Shown here: in pieces, positions 1 to 14,175 of the stretch
How the letters are laid out: the number at the start of each line of letters is the position of its first letter
Position numbering within the stretch: position 1 is the first letter of the stretch
NCBI GenBank assembly: GCA_963681505.1
Contig: OY811985.1
Location: 6,554,073 to 6,618,072, forward strand
Reading direction: 5' to 3'
DNA from: Eunapius fragilis
Taxonomy: Eukaryota; Porifera; Demospongiae; Spongillida; Spongillidae
Length of the DNA: 64,000 nt
Made by a program: the position numbers and the translations under genes
The notes under the pieces: model-generated
What the model saw: only the letters and a program-made list of their open reading frames with translations
Told to the model about the DNA's origin: nothing
Databases searched by the model: none

Positions 1-564
1 TCAAAAGTAGGTTCCCACCCATACATTTCCATAGGAAATTTTTGACTATCTTAGCATCGAGGTGTTGATGAGACATGCAATATGAGCAAACCACTGCACA
101 CATGAAGATAGCAGTAACCATTCCTCTATCTGTTTTAAATGCCACCCCGAGGATACCTGCTTTGGTATGGGTTTACCAAGCGATTCAAAAGTAGGTTCCC
201 ACCCATACATTCCTATGGGAAACCACCCATGCATTTCTATGGGAAATTTTTGACTATCTTAGCATCGAGGTGTTGATGAGACATGCAATATGAGCAAACC
301 ACTGCACACATGGAAGATAGCAGTAACCACTCCTCTATCTCATTTTAATGCCACCCCGAGGATACCTGCTTTGGTATGGTTTTACCAAGCGATTCAAAAG
401 TAGGTTCCCACCCATACATTTCTATGGGAAATTTTTGACTATTTTAGCATCGAGGTGTTGATGAGACATGCAATATGAGCAAACCAATGCACACATGGAA
501 GATAGCAGTAACCATTCCTCTATCTGTTTTAAATGCCACCCCGAAGATACCTGCTTTGGAATGG

Positions 565-3308
565 GTTTACCAAGCGATTCAAAAGTAGGTTCCCACCCAT
601 ACATTCTTATGGGAAACCATCCATACATCTCTATGGGAAATATTGACTATATTTGCATCGAGGTGTTGATGAGACATGTAATATGAGCAAACCACTGCAC
701 ACATGGAAGATAGCAGTAACCATTCCTCTATCTGTTTTAAATGCTACCCCGAGGATACCTGCTTTGGTATGGGTTTACCAAGCGATTCAAAAGTAGGTTC
801 CCACCCATACATTTCTATGGGAAATTTTTGACTATCTTAGCATCGAGGTGTTGATGAGATATGCAATATGAGCAAACCACTGCACACATGGAAGATAGCA
901 GTAACCATTCCTCTATCTGTTTTAAATGCCACCCTGTGGATACCTGCTTCAGTATGGGTTACCCAAGCGATTCAAAAGTAGGTTCCCACCCAAACATTCC
1001 TATGGGAAACCACCCATACATCTCTATGGGAAATATTGACTAGTTTTGCATCGAGGTGTTGATGAGACATGTAATATGAGCAAACCACTGCACACATGGA
1101 AGATAGCAGTAACCATTCCTCCATCTGTTTTAAATGCCACCCCGAGGATACCTGCTTTGGTATGGGTTTACCAAGCGATTCAAAAGTAGGTTCCCACCCA
1201 TACATTTCTATGGGAAATTTTTGACTAACTTAGCATAGAGGTGTTGATGAGACATGCAATATGAGCAAACCACTGCACACTTTAAAGATAGCAGTAACCA
1301 CTCCTCTATCTGTTTTAAATGCCACCCCGAGCATTCGTGCTTTGGTATGGGTTTACGAAGCGATTCAAAAGTAGGTTCCCACCCATACATTTCTAGGGGA
1401 AATTTATGACTATTTTAGCATCGAGGTGTGGATAAGACATGCAAAATGAGCAAACCACTGTACACATGGAAGATAGCAGTAACCATTCCTCTATCTGTTT
1501 TAAATGCCACCCCGAGCTTACCTGCTTCGGTATGGGTTACCCAAGCGATTCAAAAGTAGGTTCCCACCCATACATTCCTATGGGAAACCACCCATACATC
1601 TCTATGGGAAATATTGACTATCTTAGCATCGAGGTGTTGATGAGGCATGCAATATGAGCAAACCACTGCACACATGGAAGATAGCAGTAACCACTCCTCT
1701 ATCTCTTTTTAATGCCACCCCGAGGATACCTGCTTTGGTATGGGTTTACCAAGCAATTCAAAAGTAGGTTCCCACCCATACATTTCCATTGGAAATTTTT
1801 GACTATCTTAGCATCGAGGTGTTGATGAGACATGCAATATGAGCAAACCACTGCACACATGGAAGATAGCAGTAACCATTCCTCTATCTGTTTTAAATGC
1901 CACCCCGAGGATACCTGCTTTGGTATGGGTTTACCAAGCGATTCAAAAGTAGGTTCCCACCCATACATTCTTATGGGAAACCATCCATACATCTCTATGG
2001 GAAATATTGACTATATTTGCATCGAGGTGTTGATGAGACATGTAATATGAGCAAACCACTGCACACATGGAAGATAGCAGTAACCATTCCTCTATCTGTT
2101 TTAAATGCTACCCCGAGGATACCTGCTTTGGTATGGGTTTACCAAGCGATTCAAAAGTAGGTTCCCACCCATACATTTCTATGGGAAATTTTTGACTATC
2201 TTAGCATCGAGGTGTTGATGAGATATGCAATATGAGCAAACCACTGCACACATGGAAGATAGCAGTAACCATTCCTCTATCTGTTTTAAATGCCACCCTG
2301 TGGATACCTGCTTCAGTATGGGTTACCCAAGCGATTCAAAAGTAGGTTCCCACCCAAACATTCCTATGGGAAACCACCCATACATCTCTATGGGAAATAT
2401 TGACTAGTTTTGCATCGAGGTGTTGATGAGACATGTAATATGAGCAAACCACTGCACACATGGAAGATAGCAGTAACCATTCCTCCATCTGTTTTAAATG
2501 CCACCCCGAGGATACCTGCTTTGGTATGGGTTTACCAAGCGATTCAAAAGTAGGTTCCCACCCATACATTTCTATGGGAAATTTTTGACTAACTTAGCAT
2601 AGAGGTGTTGATGAGACATGCAATATGAGCAAACCACTGCACACTTTAAAGATAGCAGTAACCACTCCTCTATCTGTTTTAAATGCCACCCCGAGCATTC
2701 GTGCTTTGGTATGGGTTTACGAAGCGATTCAAAAGTAGGTTCCCACCCATACATTTCTAGGGGAAATTTATGACTATTTTAGCATCGAGGTGTGGATAAG
2801 ACATGCAAAATGAGCAAACCACTGTACACATGGAAGATAGCAGTAACCATTCCTCTATCTGTTTTAAATGCCACCCCGAGCTTACCTGCTTCGGTATGGG
2901 TTACCCAAGCGATTCAAAAGTAGGTTCCCACCCATACATTCCTATGGGAAACCACCCATACATCTCTATGGGAAATATTGACTATCTTAGCATCGAGGTG
3001 TTGATGAGGCATGCAATATGAGCAAACCACTGCACACATGGAAGATAGCAGTAACCACTCCTCTATCTCTTTTTAATGCCACCCCGAGGATACCTGCTTT
3101 GGTATGGGTTTACCAAGCAATTCAAAAGTAGGTTCCCACCCATACATTTCCATTGGAAATTTTTGACTATCTTAGCATCGAGGTGTTGATGAGACATGCA
3201 ATATGAGCAAACCACTGCACACATGGAAGATAGCAGTAACCATTCCTCTATCTGTTTTAAATGCCACCCCGAGGATACCTGCTTTGGTATGGGTTTACCA
3301 AGCGATTC
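565..3308 (+). repeat. Higher-order repeat, 1,364 bp x 2
   Basis: Copy 1 covers about 565-1,928 and copy 2 about 1,929-3,292. Shared marks at +1,364 include ATTCTTATGGGAAACCATCC (about 604/1,968), CACCCTGTGGATACC, the ACACTTTAAAGATAG variant (1,277/2,641), GGGTTTACGAAGC and the CATTTCTAGGGG change (1,389/2,753). Left and right limits are set where neighbours stop matching (GGAATGGG before, GATTCAGAAG after). 1,364 = 3 L + 4 S. Edges are good to about 20 bp. Confidence 0.9.
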
Positions 3309-6200
3309 AGAAGTAGGTTCTCACCCATACATTCCTATGGGAAACCACCCATACATCCCTATGGGAAATATTGACTATCTTAGCATCGAGGTGTTGATGA
3401 GGCATGCAATATGAGCAAACCACTGCACACATGGAAGATAGCAGTAACCACTCCTCTATCTATTTTTAATGCCACCCCGAGGATACCTGCTTTGGTATGG
3501 GTTTACCAAGCAATTCAAAAGTAGGTTCCCACCCATACATTTCCATAGGAAATTTTTGACTATCTTAGCATCGAGGTGTTGATGAGACATGCAATATGAG
3601 CAAACCACTGCACACATGAAGATAGCAGTAACCATTCCTCTATCTGTTTTAAATGCCACCCCGAGGATACCTGCTTTGGTATGGGTTTACCAAGCGATTC
3701 AAAAGTAGGTTCCCACCCATACATTCCTATGGGAAACCACCCATGCATTTCTATGGGAAATTTTTGACTATCTTAGCATCGAGGTGTTGATGAGACATGC
3801 AATATGAGCAAACCACTGCACACATGGAAGATAGCAGTAACCACTCCTCTATCTCATTTTAATGCCACCCCGAGGATCCCTGCTTTGGTATGGTTTTACC
3901 AAGCGATTCAAAAGTAGGTTCCCACCCATACATTTCTATGGGAAATTTTTGACTATTTTAGCATCGAGGTGTTGATGAGACATGCAATATGAGCAAACCA
4001 ATGCACACATGGAAGATAGCAGTAACCATTCCTCTATCTGTTTTAAATGCCACCCCGAAGATACCTGCTTTGGAATGGGTTTACCAAGCGATTCAAAAGT
4101 AGGTTCCCACCCATACATTCTTATGGGAAACCATCCATACATCTCTATGGGAAATATTGACTATATTTGCATCGAGGTGTTGATGAGACATGTAATATGA
4201 GCAAACCACTGCACACATGGAAGATAGCAGTAACCATTCCTCTATCTGTTTTAAATGCTACCCCGAGGATACCTGCTTTGGTATGGGTTTACCAAGCAAT
4301 TCAAAAGTAGGTTCCCACCCATACATTTCTATGGGAAATTATTGACTATCTTAGCATCGAGGTGTTGATGAGATATGCAATATGAGCAAACCACTGCACA
4401 CATGGAAGATAGCAGTAACCATTCCTCTATCTGTTTTAAATGCCACCCTGTGGATACCTGCTTTAGTATGGGTTACCCAAGCGATTCAAAAGTAGGTTCC
4501 CACCCAAACATTCCTATGGGAAACCACCCATACATCTCTATGGGAAATATTGACTATATTTGCATCGAGGTGTTGATGAGACATGTAATATGAGCAAACC
4601 ACTGCACACATGGAAGATAGCAGTAACCATTCCTCCATCTGTTTTAAATGCCACCCCGAGGATACCTGCTTTGGTATGGGTTTACCAAGCGATTCAAAAG
4701 TAGGTTCCCACCCATACATTTCTATGGGAAATTTTTGACTAACTTAGCATAGAGGTGTTGATGAGACATGCAATATGAGCAAACCACTGCACCCTTTAAA
4801 GATAGCAGTAACCACTCCTCTATCTGTTTTAAATGCCACCCCGAGCATTCGTGCTTTGGTATGGGTTTACCAAGCGATTCAAAAGTAGGTTCCCACCCAT
4901 ACATTTCTATGGGAAATTTATGACTATTTTAGCATCGAGGTGTTGATGAGACATGCAATATGAGCAAACCACTGCACACATGGAAGATAGCAGTAACCAT
5001 TCCTCTATCTGTTTTAAATGCCACCCCGAGCATACCTGCTTCGGTATGGGTTACCCAAGCGATTCAGAAGTAGGTTCTCACCCATACATTCCTATGGGAA
5101 ACCACCCATACATCCCTATGGGAAATATTGACTATCTTAGCATCGAGGTGTTGATGAGGCATGCAATATGAGCAAACCACTGCACACATGGAAGATAGCA
5201 GTAACCACTCCTCTATCTCTTTTTAATGCCACCCCGAGGATACCTGCTTTGGTATGGGTTTACCAAGCAATTCAAAAGTAGGTTCCCACCCATACATTTC
5301 CATAGGAAATTTTTGACTATCTTAGCATCGAGGTGTTGATGAGACATGCAATATGAGCAAACCACTGCACACATGAAGATAGCAGTAACCATTCCTCTAT
5401 CTGTTTTAAATGCCACCCCGAGGATACCTGCTTTGGTATGGGTTTACCAAGCGATTCAAAAGTAGGTTCCCACCCATACATTCCTATGGGAAACCACCCA
5501 TGCATTTCTATGGGAAATTTTTGACTATCTTAGCATCGAGGTGTTGATGAGACATGCAATATGAGCAAACCACTGCACACATGGAAGATAGCAGTAACCA
5601 CTCCTCTATCTCATTTTAATGCCACCCCGAGGATCCCTGCTTTGGTATGGTTTTACCAAGCGATTCAAAAGTAGGTTCCCACCCATACATTTCTATGGGA
5701 AATTTTTGACTATTTTAGCATCGAGGTGTTGATGAGACATGCAATATGAGCAAACCAATGCACACATGGAAGATAGCAGTAACCATTCCTCTATCTGTTT
5801 TAAATGCCACCCCGAAGATACCTGCTTTGGAATGGGTTTACCAAGCGATTCAAAAGTAGGTTCCCACCCATACATTCTTATGGGAAACCATCCATACATC
5901 TCTATGGGAAATATTGACTATATTTGCATCGAGGTGTTGATGAGACATGTAATATGAGCAAACCACTGCACACATGGAAGATAGCAGTAACCATTCCTCT
6001 ATCTGTTTTAAATGCTACCCCGAGGATACCTGCTTTGGTATGGGTTTACCAAGCAATTCAAAAGTAGGTTCCCACCCATACATTTCTATGGGAAATTATT
6101 GACTATCTTAGCATCGAGGTGTTGATGAGATATGCAATATGAGCAAACCACTGCACACATGGAAGATAGCAGTAACCATTCCTCTATCTGTTTTAAATGC
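3309..6200 (+). repeat. Higher-order repeat, 1,757 bp, about 1.6 copies
   Basis: Copy 1 is about 3,309-5,065; copy 2 starts at about 5,066 and keeps matching to about 6,200, where it switches to another block. Marks at +1,757 include the ACACATGAAG 1-bp deletion (3,613/5,370), GAGGATCCC (about 3,871/5,628) and GATATGCAATATG (about 4,372/6,129). 1,757 = 4 L + 5 S. Bases 1-564 of the window match this unit at +3,514 (twice 1,757), so it also existed left of the 1,364-bp block. Confidence 0.88.
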
Positions 6201-6860
6201 CACCCTGAGGATACCTGCTTTGGTATGGGTTTACCAAGCGATTCAAAAGTAGGTTCCCACCCATACATTCCTATGGGAAACCACCCATGCATTTCTATGG
6301 GAAATTTTTGACTATCTTAGCATCGAGGTGTTTATGAGACATGCAATATGAGCAAACCACTGCACACATGGAAGATAGCAGTAACCACTCCTCTATCTCA
6401 TTTTAATGCCACCCCGAGGATCCCTGCTTTGGTATGGTTTTACCAAGCGATTCAAAAGTAGGTTCCCACCCATACATTTCTATGGGAAATTTTTGACTAT
6501 TTTAGCATCGAGGTGTTGATGAGACATGCAATATGAGCAAACCAATGCACACATGGAAGATAGCAGTAACCATTCCTCTATCTGTTTTAAATGCCACCCC
6601 GAAGATACCTGCTTTGGAATGGGTTTACCAAGCGATTCAAAAGTAGGTTCCCACCCATACATTCTTATGGGAAACCATCCATACATCTCTATGGGAAATA
6701 TTGACTATATTTGCATCGAGGTGTTGATGAGACATGTAATATGAGCAAACCACTGCACACATGGAAGATAGCAGTAACCATTCCTCTATCTGTTTTAAAT
6801 GCTACCCCGAGGATACCTGCTTTGGTATGGGTTTACCAAGCAATTCAAAAGTAGGTTCCC
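5420..6860 (+). repeat. 787-bp duplication (second copy partial)
   Basis: From about 5,420-6,206 the sequence recurs at +787 up to about 6,860. Shared marks are GAGGATCCC, ACCAATGCACACATGG, GGAATGGGTTTACC and ATTCTTATGG. 787 = 185 + 209 + 185 + 208; the odd base comes from the L monomer that keeps the TTTTTGAC tail. The right limit coincides with the shortened 184-bp monomer at 6,706-6,889. Confidence 0.82.
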
Positions 6861-6889
6861 ATCCATACATCTCTATGGGAAATATTGAC
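6706..6889 (+). repeat. Hybrid 184-bp monomer
   Basis: The unit has S-like length but an L-type end (CATCCATACATCTC...AAATATTGAC). Its length, 184, equals an L monomer minus exactly one 24-bp hairpin segment (208 - 24). The simplest reading is that one of the two tandem segments was lost by slippage or unequal exchange inside an L monomer. Confidence 0.88.
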
Positions 6890-9800
6890 TATATTTGCAT
6901 CGAGGTGTTGATGAGACATGTAATATGAGCAAACCACTGCACACATGGAAGATAGCAGTAACCATTCCTCCATCTGTTTTAAATGCCACCCCGAGGATAC
7001 CTGCTTTGGTATGGGTTTACCAAGCGATTCAAAAGTAGGTTCCCACCCATACATTTCTATGGGAAATTTTTGACTAACTTAGCATAGAGGTGTTGATGAG
7101 ACATGCAATATGAGCAAACCACTGCACCCTTTAAAGATAGCAGTAACCACTCCTCTATCTGTTTTAAATGCCACCCCGAGCATTCGTGCTTTGGTATGGG
7201 TTTACCAAGCGATTCAAAAGTAGGTTCCCACCCATACATTTCTATGGGAAATTTATGACTATTTTAGCATCGAGGTGTTGATGAGACATGCAATATGAGC
7301 AAACCACTGCACACATGGAAGATAGCAGTAACCATTCCTCTATCTGTTTTAAATGCCACCCCGAGCATACCTGCTTCGGTATGGGTTACCCAAGCGATTC
7401 AAAAGTAGGTTCCCACCCATACATTCCTATGGGAAACCACCCATACATCTCTATGGGAAATATTGACTATCTTAGCATCGAGGTGTTGATGAGACATGCA
7501 ATATGAGCAAACAACTGCACACATGGAAGATAGCAGTAACCATTCTTCTATCTGTTTTAAATGCCACCCCGAGGATACCTGCTTTGGTATGGGTTTACCA
7601 AGCGATTCAAAAGTAGGTTCCCACCCATACATTTCTATGGGAAATTTTTGAGTATCTTAGCATCGAGGTGTTGATGAGACATGCACTATGAGCAAACCAC
7701 TGCACACATGGAAGATAGCAGTAACCACTCCTCTATCTCATTTTAATGCCACCCCGAGGATACCTGCTTTGGTATGGTTTTACCAAGCGATTCATAAGTA
7801 GGTTCCCACCCATACATTTCTATGGGAAATTTTTGACTATTTTAGCATCGAGGTGTTGATGAGACATGCAATATGAGCAAACCGATGCACACATGGAAGA
7901 TAGCAGTAACCATTCCTCTATCTGTTTTAAATGCCACCCCGAAGATACCTGCTTTGGAATGGGTTTACCAAGCGATTCAAAAGTAGGTTCCCACCCATAC
8001 ATTCTTATGGGAAACCATCCATACATCTCTATGGGAAATATTGACTATATTTGCATCGAGGTGATGATGAGACATGTAATATGAGCAAACCACTGCACAC
8101 ATGGAAGATAGCAGTAACCATTCCTCTATCTGTTTTAAATGCCACCCCGAGGATACCTGCTTTGGTATGGGTTTACCAAGCGATTTAAAAGTAGGTTCCC
8201 ACCCATACATTTCTATGGGAAATTTTTGACTATCTTAGCATCGAGGTGTTGATGAGACATGCAATACGAGCAAACCACTGCACACATGGAAGATAGCAGT
8301 AACCATTCCTCTATCTGTTTTCAATGCCACCCCGGGAATACCTGCTTCGGTATGGGTTACCCAAGCGATTCAAAAGTAGGTTCCCACCCATACATTCCTA
8401 TGGGAAACCACCCATACATCTCAATGGGAAATATTGACTATCTTAGCATCGAGGTGTTGATGAGGCATGCAATATGAGCAAACAACTGGAAACATGGACG
8501 ATAGCAGTAACCACTCCTCTATCTCTTTTTAATGCCACCCCGAGGATACCTGCTTTGGTATGGGTTTACCAAGCGATTCAAAAGTAGGTTCCCACACATA
8601 CATTTCTATGGGAAATTTTTGACTATCTTAGCATCGAGATGTTGATGAGACATGCAATATGAGCAAACCACTGCACACATGGAAGATAGCAGTAACCATT
8701 CCTCTATCTGTTTTAAATGCCACCCCGAGGATACCTGCTTTGGTATGGGTTTTCCAAGCGATTCAAAAGTAGGTTCCCACCCATACATTTCTATGGGAAA
8801 TTTTTGACTATCTTAGCATCGAGGTGTTGATGAGACATGCAATATGAGCAAACCACTGCATACATGGAAGATAGCAGTAAACATTCCTCTATCTGTTTTA
8901 AATGCCACCCCGAGCATACCTGCTTCGGTATGGGTTACCCAAGCGATTCAAAAGTAGGTTCCCGCCCATACATTCCTATGAGAAACCACCCATACATCTC
9001 TATGGGAAATATTGACTATCTTAGCATCGAGGTGTTGATGAGGCATGCAATATGAGCACACCACTGCACACATGGAAGATAGCTGTAACCACTCCTCTTT
9101 CTCTTTTTAATGCCACCCCGAGGATGCCTGCTTTGGTATGGGTTTACCAAGCGATTCAAAAGTAGGTTCCCACCCATACATTTCTATGGGAAATATTTGA
9201 CTATCTTAGCAACGAGGTGTTGATGAGACATGCAATATGAGCAAACCACTGCACACATGGAAGATAGCAGTAACCATTCCTCTATCTGTTTTCAATGCCA
9301 CCCCGAGAATACCTGCTTCGGTATGGGTTACCCAAGCGATTCAAAAGTAGGTTCCCACCCATACATTCCTATGAGAAACCACCCATACATCTCTATGGGA
9401 AATATTGACTATCTTACCATCGAGGTGTTGATGAGGCATGCAATATGAGCAAACCACTGCACACATGGAAGATAGCAGTAACCACTCCTCTATCTCTTTT
9501 TAATGCCACCCCGAGGATACCTGCTTTGGTATGGGTTTACCGAGCGATTCAAAAGTAGGTTCCCACCCATACATTTCTATGGGAAATTTTTCACTATCTT
9601 AGCATCGAGGTGTTGATGAGACATGCAATATGAGCAAACCACTGCACACATGGAAGATAGCAGTAACCATTCCTCTATCTGTTTTAAATGCCACTCCGAG
9701 GATACCTGCTTTGGTATGGGTTTACCAAGCGATTCAAAAGTAGGTTCCCACCCATACATTTCTATGGGAAATTTTTGACTATCTTAGCATCGAGGTGTTG

Positions 9801-10284
9801 ATGAGACATGCAATATGAGCAAACCACTGCACACATGGAAGATAGCAGTAACCATTCCTCTATCTGTTGTAAATGCCACCCCGAGCATACCTGCTTCGGT
9901 ATGGGTTACCCAAGCGATTCAAAAGTAGGTTCCCACCCATACATTCCTATGGGAAACCACCCATACATCTTTATGGGAAATATTGACTATCTTAGCATCG
10001 AGGTGTTGATGAGGCATGCAATATGAGCAAACCACTGCACACATGGAAGATAGCAGTAACCATTCCTCTATCTGTTTTAAATGCCACTCCGAGGATACCT
10101 GCTGTGGTATGGGTTTACCAAGCGATTCAAAAGTAGGTTCCCACCCATATATTTCTATGGGAAATTTTTGACTATCTTAGCATCGAGGTGTTGATGAGAC
10201 ATGCAATATGAGCAAACCACTGCACACATGGAAGATAGCAGTAAACATTCCTCTATCTGTTTTAAATGCAACCCCGAGCATACC

Positions 10285-12250
10285 TGCTTCGGTATGGGTT
10301 ACCCAAGCGATTCACAAGTAGGTTCCCACCCATACATTCCTTTGAGAAACCACCCATACATCTCTATGGGAAATATTGACTATCTTAGCATCGAGGTGTT
10401 GATGAGGCATGCAATATGAGCACACCACTGCACACATGGAAGATAGCAGTAACCACTCCTCTTTCTCTTTTTAATGCCACCCCGAGGATACCTGCTTTGG
10501 TATGGGTTTACCAAGCGATTCAAAAGTAGGTTCCCACCCATACATTTCTATGGGAAACCATCCATACATCTCTTTGGGTAATATTGACTATCTTACCATC
10601 GAGGTGTTGATGAGGCATGCAATATGAGCAAACCACTGCACACATGGAAGATAGCAGTAACCACTCCTCTATCTCTTTTTAATGCCACCCCGAGGATACC
10701 TGCTTTGGTATGGGTTTACCGAGCGATTCAAAAGTAGGTTCCCACCCATACATTTCTATGGGAAATTTTTGACTATCTTAGCATCGAGGTGTTGATGAGA
10801 CATGCAATATGAGCAAACCACTGCACACATGGAAGATAGCAGTAACCATTCCTCTCTCTGTTTTAAATGCCACTCCCAGGATACCTGCTTTGGTATGGGT
10901 TTACCAAGCGATTCAAAAGTAAGTTCCCACCCATACATTTCTATGGGATATTTTTGACTATCTTAGCATCGAGATGTTGATGAGACATGCAATATGAGCA
11001 AACCACTGCACACATGGAAGATAGCAGTAACCATTCCTCTATCTGTTTTAAATGCCACCCCGAGGATACCTGCTTTGGTATGGGTTTACCAAGCGATTTA
11101 AAAGTAGGTTCCCACCCATACATTTCTATGGGAAATTTTTGACTATCTTAGCATCGAGGTGTTGATGAGACATGCAATATGAGCAAACTACTGCACACAT
11201 GGAAGATAGCAGTAAACATTCCTCTATCTGTTTTAAATGCCACCCCGAGCATTCCTGCTTCGGTATGGGTTACCCAAGCGATTCACAAGTAGGTTCCCAC
11301 CCATACATTCCTTTGAGAAACCACCCATACATCTCTATGGGAAATATTGACTATCTTAGCATCGAGGTGTTGATGAGGCATGCAATATGAGCACACCACT
11401 GCACACATGGAAGATAGCAGTAACCACTCCTCTTTCTCTTTTTAATGCCACCCCGAGGATACCTGCTTTGGTATGGGTTTACCAAGCGATTCAAAAGTAG
11501 GTTCCCACCCATACATTTCTATGGGAAACCATCCATACATCTCTTTGGGTAATATTGACTATCTTACCATCGAGGTGTTGATGAGGCATGCAATATGAGC
11601 AAACCACTGCACACATGGAAGATAGCAGTAACCACTCCTCTATCTCTTTTTAATGCCACCCCGAGGATACCTGCTTTGGTATGGGTTTACCGAGCGATTC
11701 AAAAGTAGGTTCCCACCCATACATTTCTATGGGAAATTTTTGACTATCTTAGCATCGAGGTGTTGATGAGACATGCAATATGAGCAAACCACTGCACACA
11801 TGGAAGATAGCAGTAACCATTCCTCTCTCTGTTTTAAATGCCACTCCCAGGATACCTGCTTTGGTATGGGTTTACCAAGCGATTCAAAAGTAAGTTCCCA
11901 CCCATACATTTCTATGGGATATTTTTGACTATCTTAGCATCGAGATGTTGATGAGACATGCAATATGAGCAAACCACTGCACACATGGAAGATAGCAGTA
12001 ACCATTCCTCTATCTGTTTTAAATGCCACCCCGAGGATACCTGCTTTGGTATGGGTTTACCAAGCGATTTAAAAGTAGGTTCCCACCCATACATTTCTAT
12101 GGGAAATTTTTGACTATCTTAGCATCGAGGTGTTGATGAGACATGCAATATGAGCAAACTACTGCACACATGGAAGATAGCAGTAAACATTCCTCTATCT
12201 GTTTTAAATGCCACCCCGAGCATTCCTGCTTCGGTATGGGTTACCCAAGC
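10285..12250 (+). repeat. Higher-order repeat, 971 bp x 2
   Basis: Copy 1 is about 10,285-11,255 and copy 2 about 11,256-12,226. Shared marks are GATTCACAAGTAGG upstream, TCTCTTTGGGTAATATTG (about 10,569/11,540), CCACTCCCAGG (about 10,871/11,842), GTAAGTTCCC and GGGATATTTTTGAC. 971 = 2 L + 3 S. Unit edges are approximate because neighbouring monomers are similar. Confidence 0.87.
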
Positions 12251-14175
12251 GACTCAAAAGTAGGTTCCCACCCATACATTCCTATGAGAAACCACCCATA
12301 CATCTCTATGGGTAATATTGACTATCTTAGCATCGAGGTGTTGATGAGGCATGCAATATGAGCACACCACTGCACACATGGAAGATAGCAGTAACCACTC
12401 CTCTTTCTCTTTTTAATGCCACCCCGAGGATACCTGCTTTGGTATGGGTTTACCAAGCGATTCAAAAGTAGGTTCCCACCCATACATTTCTATGGGAAAT
12501 ATTTGACTATCTTAGCAACGAGGTGTTGATGAGACATGCAATATAAGCAAACCACTGCACACATGGAAGATAGCAGTAACCATTTCTCTATCTGTTTTAA
12601 ATGCCACCCCGAGCATACCTGCTTCGGTATGGGTTACCCAAGCGATTCAAAAGTAGGTTCCAACCCATACATTCCTATGGGAAACCACCCATACATCTCT
12701 ATGGGAAATATTGACTATCTTAGCATCGAGGTGTTGATGAGGCATGCAATATGAGTAAACCACTGCACACATGGAAGATAGCAGTAACCATTCCTCCATC
12801 TGTTTTAAATGCCACCAGGAGGATACCTGCATTGGTATGGGTTTACCAAGCGATTCAAAAGTAGGTTCCCACCCATACATTCCTATGGGAAACCACCCAT
12901 ACATCTCTATGGGAAATATTGACTATCTTAGCATCGAGGTGTTGATGAGGCATGCAATATGAGCAAACCACTGCACACATGGAAGATAGCAGTAACCACT
13001 CCTCTATCTCTTTTTAATGCCACCCCGAGCATACCAGCTTCGGTATGGGTTTACAAAGCGATTCAAAAGTAGGTTCCCACCCATACATTTCTATGGGACA
13101 TTTTTGACTATCTTAGCATCGAGGTGTTGATGAGACATGCAATATGAGCAAACCACTGCACACATGGAAGATAGCAGTAAACATTCCTCTATCTGTTTTA
13201 AATGCCACCCCGAGCATTCCTGCTTCGGTATGGGTTACCCAAGCGATTTAAAAGTAGGTTCCCACCCATACATTCCTATGAGAAACCACCCATACATCTC
13301 TATGGGAAATATTGACTATCTTAGCATCGAGGTGTTGATAAGGCATGCAATATGAGCACACCACTGCACACATGGAAGATAGCAGTAACCACTCCTCTTT
13401 CTCTTTTTAATGCCACCCCGAGGATACCTGCTTTGGTATGGGTTTACCAAGCGATTCAAAAGTAGGTTCCCACCCATACATTTCTATGGGAAATATTTGA
13501 CTATCTTAGCAACGAGGTGTTGATGAGACATGCAATATAAGCAAACCACTGCACACATGGAAGATAGCAGTAACCATTCCTCTATCTGTTTTAAATGCCA
13601 CCCCGAGCATACCTGCTTCGGTATGGGTTACCCAAGCGATTCAAAAGTAGGTTCCAACCCATACATTCCTATGGGAAACCACCCATACATCTCTATGGGA
13701 AATATTGACTATCTTAGCATCGAGGTGTTGATGAGGCATGCAATATGAGCAAACCACTGCACACATGGAAGATAGCAGTAACCATTCCTCCATCTGTTTT
13801 AAATGCCACCAGGAGGATACCTGATTTGGTATGGGTTTACCAAGCGATTCAAAAGTAGGTTCCCACCCATACATTCCTATGGGAAACCACCCATACATCT
13901 CTATGAGAAATATTGACTATCTTAGCATCGAGGTGTTGATGAGGCATGCAATATGAGCAAACCACTGCACACATGGAAGATAGCAGTAACCACTCCTCTA
14001 TCTCTTTTTAATGCCACCCCGAGCATACCAGCTTCGGTATGGGTTTACAAAGCGATTCAAAAGTAGGTTCCCACCCATACATTTCTATGGGACATTTTTG
14101 ACTATCTTAGCATCGAGGTGTTGATGAGACATGCAATATGAGCAAACCACTGCACACATGGAAGATAGCAGTAAC
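12157..14175 (+). repeat. Higher-order repeat, 994 bp x 2
   Basis: Copy 1 is about 12,157-13,150 and copy 2 begins at about 13,151 and matches to about 14,175. Shared marks are GAGCATTCCTGC, GCAATATAAGC, GTTCCAACCC, GCCACCAGGAGG (about 12,814/13,808), CATACCAGCTTCGG and GGGACATTTTTGAC. 994 = 3 L + 2 S, so it differs from the adjacent 971-bp unit by one S-to-L swap (23 bp). Confidence 0.87.

Noticed and set aside
468-686. The recurrent 72-codon frame (starting MQYEQT) as a tandemly repeated gene family
   Set aside because: It is open only in L monomers with the TTTTAAA variant, overlaps open frames on the other strand, has no known domain, and the monomer length breaks frame from unit to unit. 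Variants fall at all codon positions.
468-686. A zinc-finger-like CFKCHPEHTC pattern in that frame
   Set aside because: No second pair of ligands at a normal spacing; the cysteines come from a non-coding satellite frame and change freely (CFKS, CFTC, CIKC).
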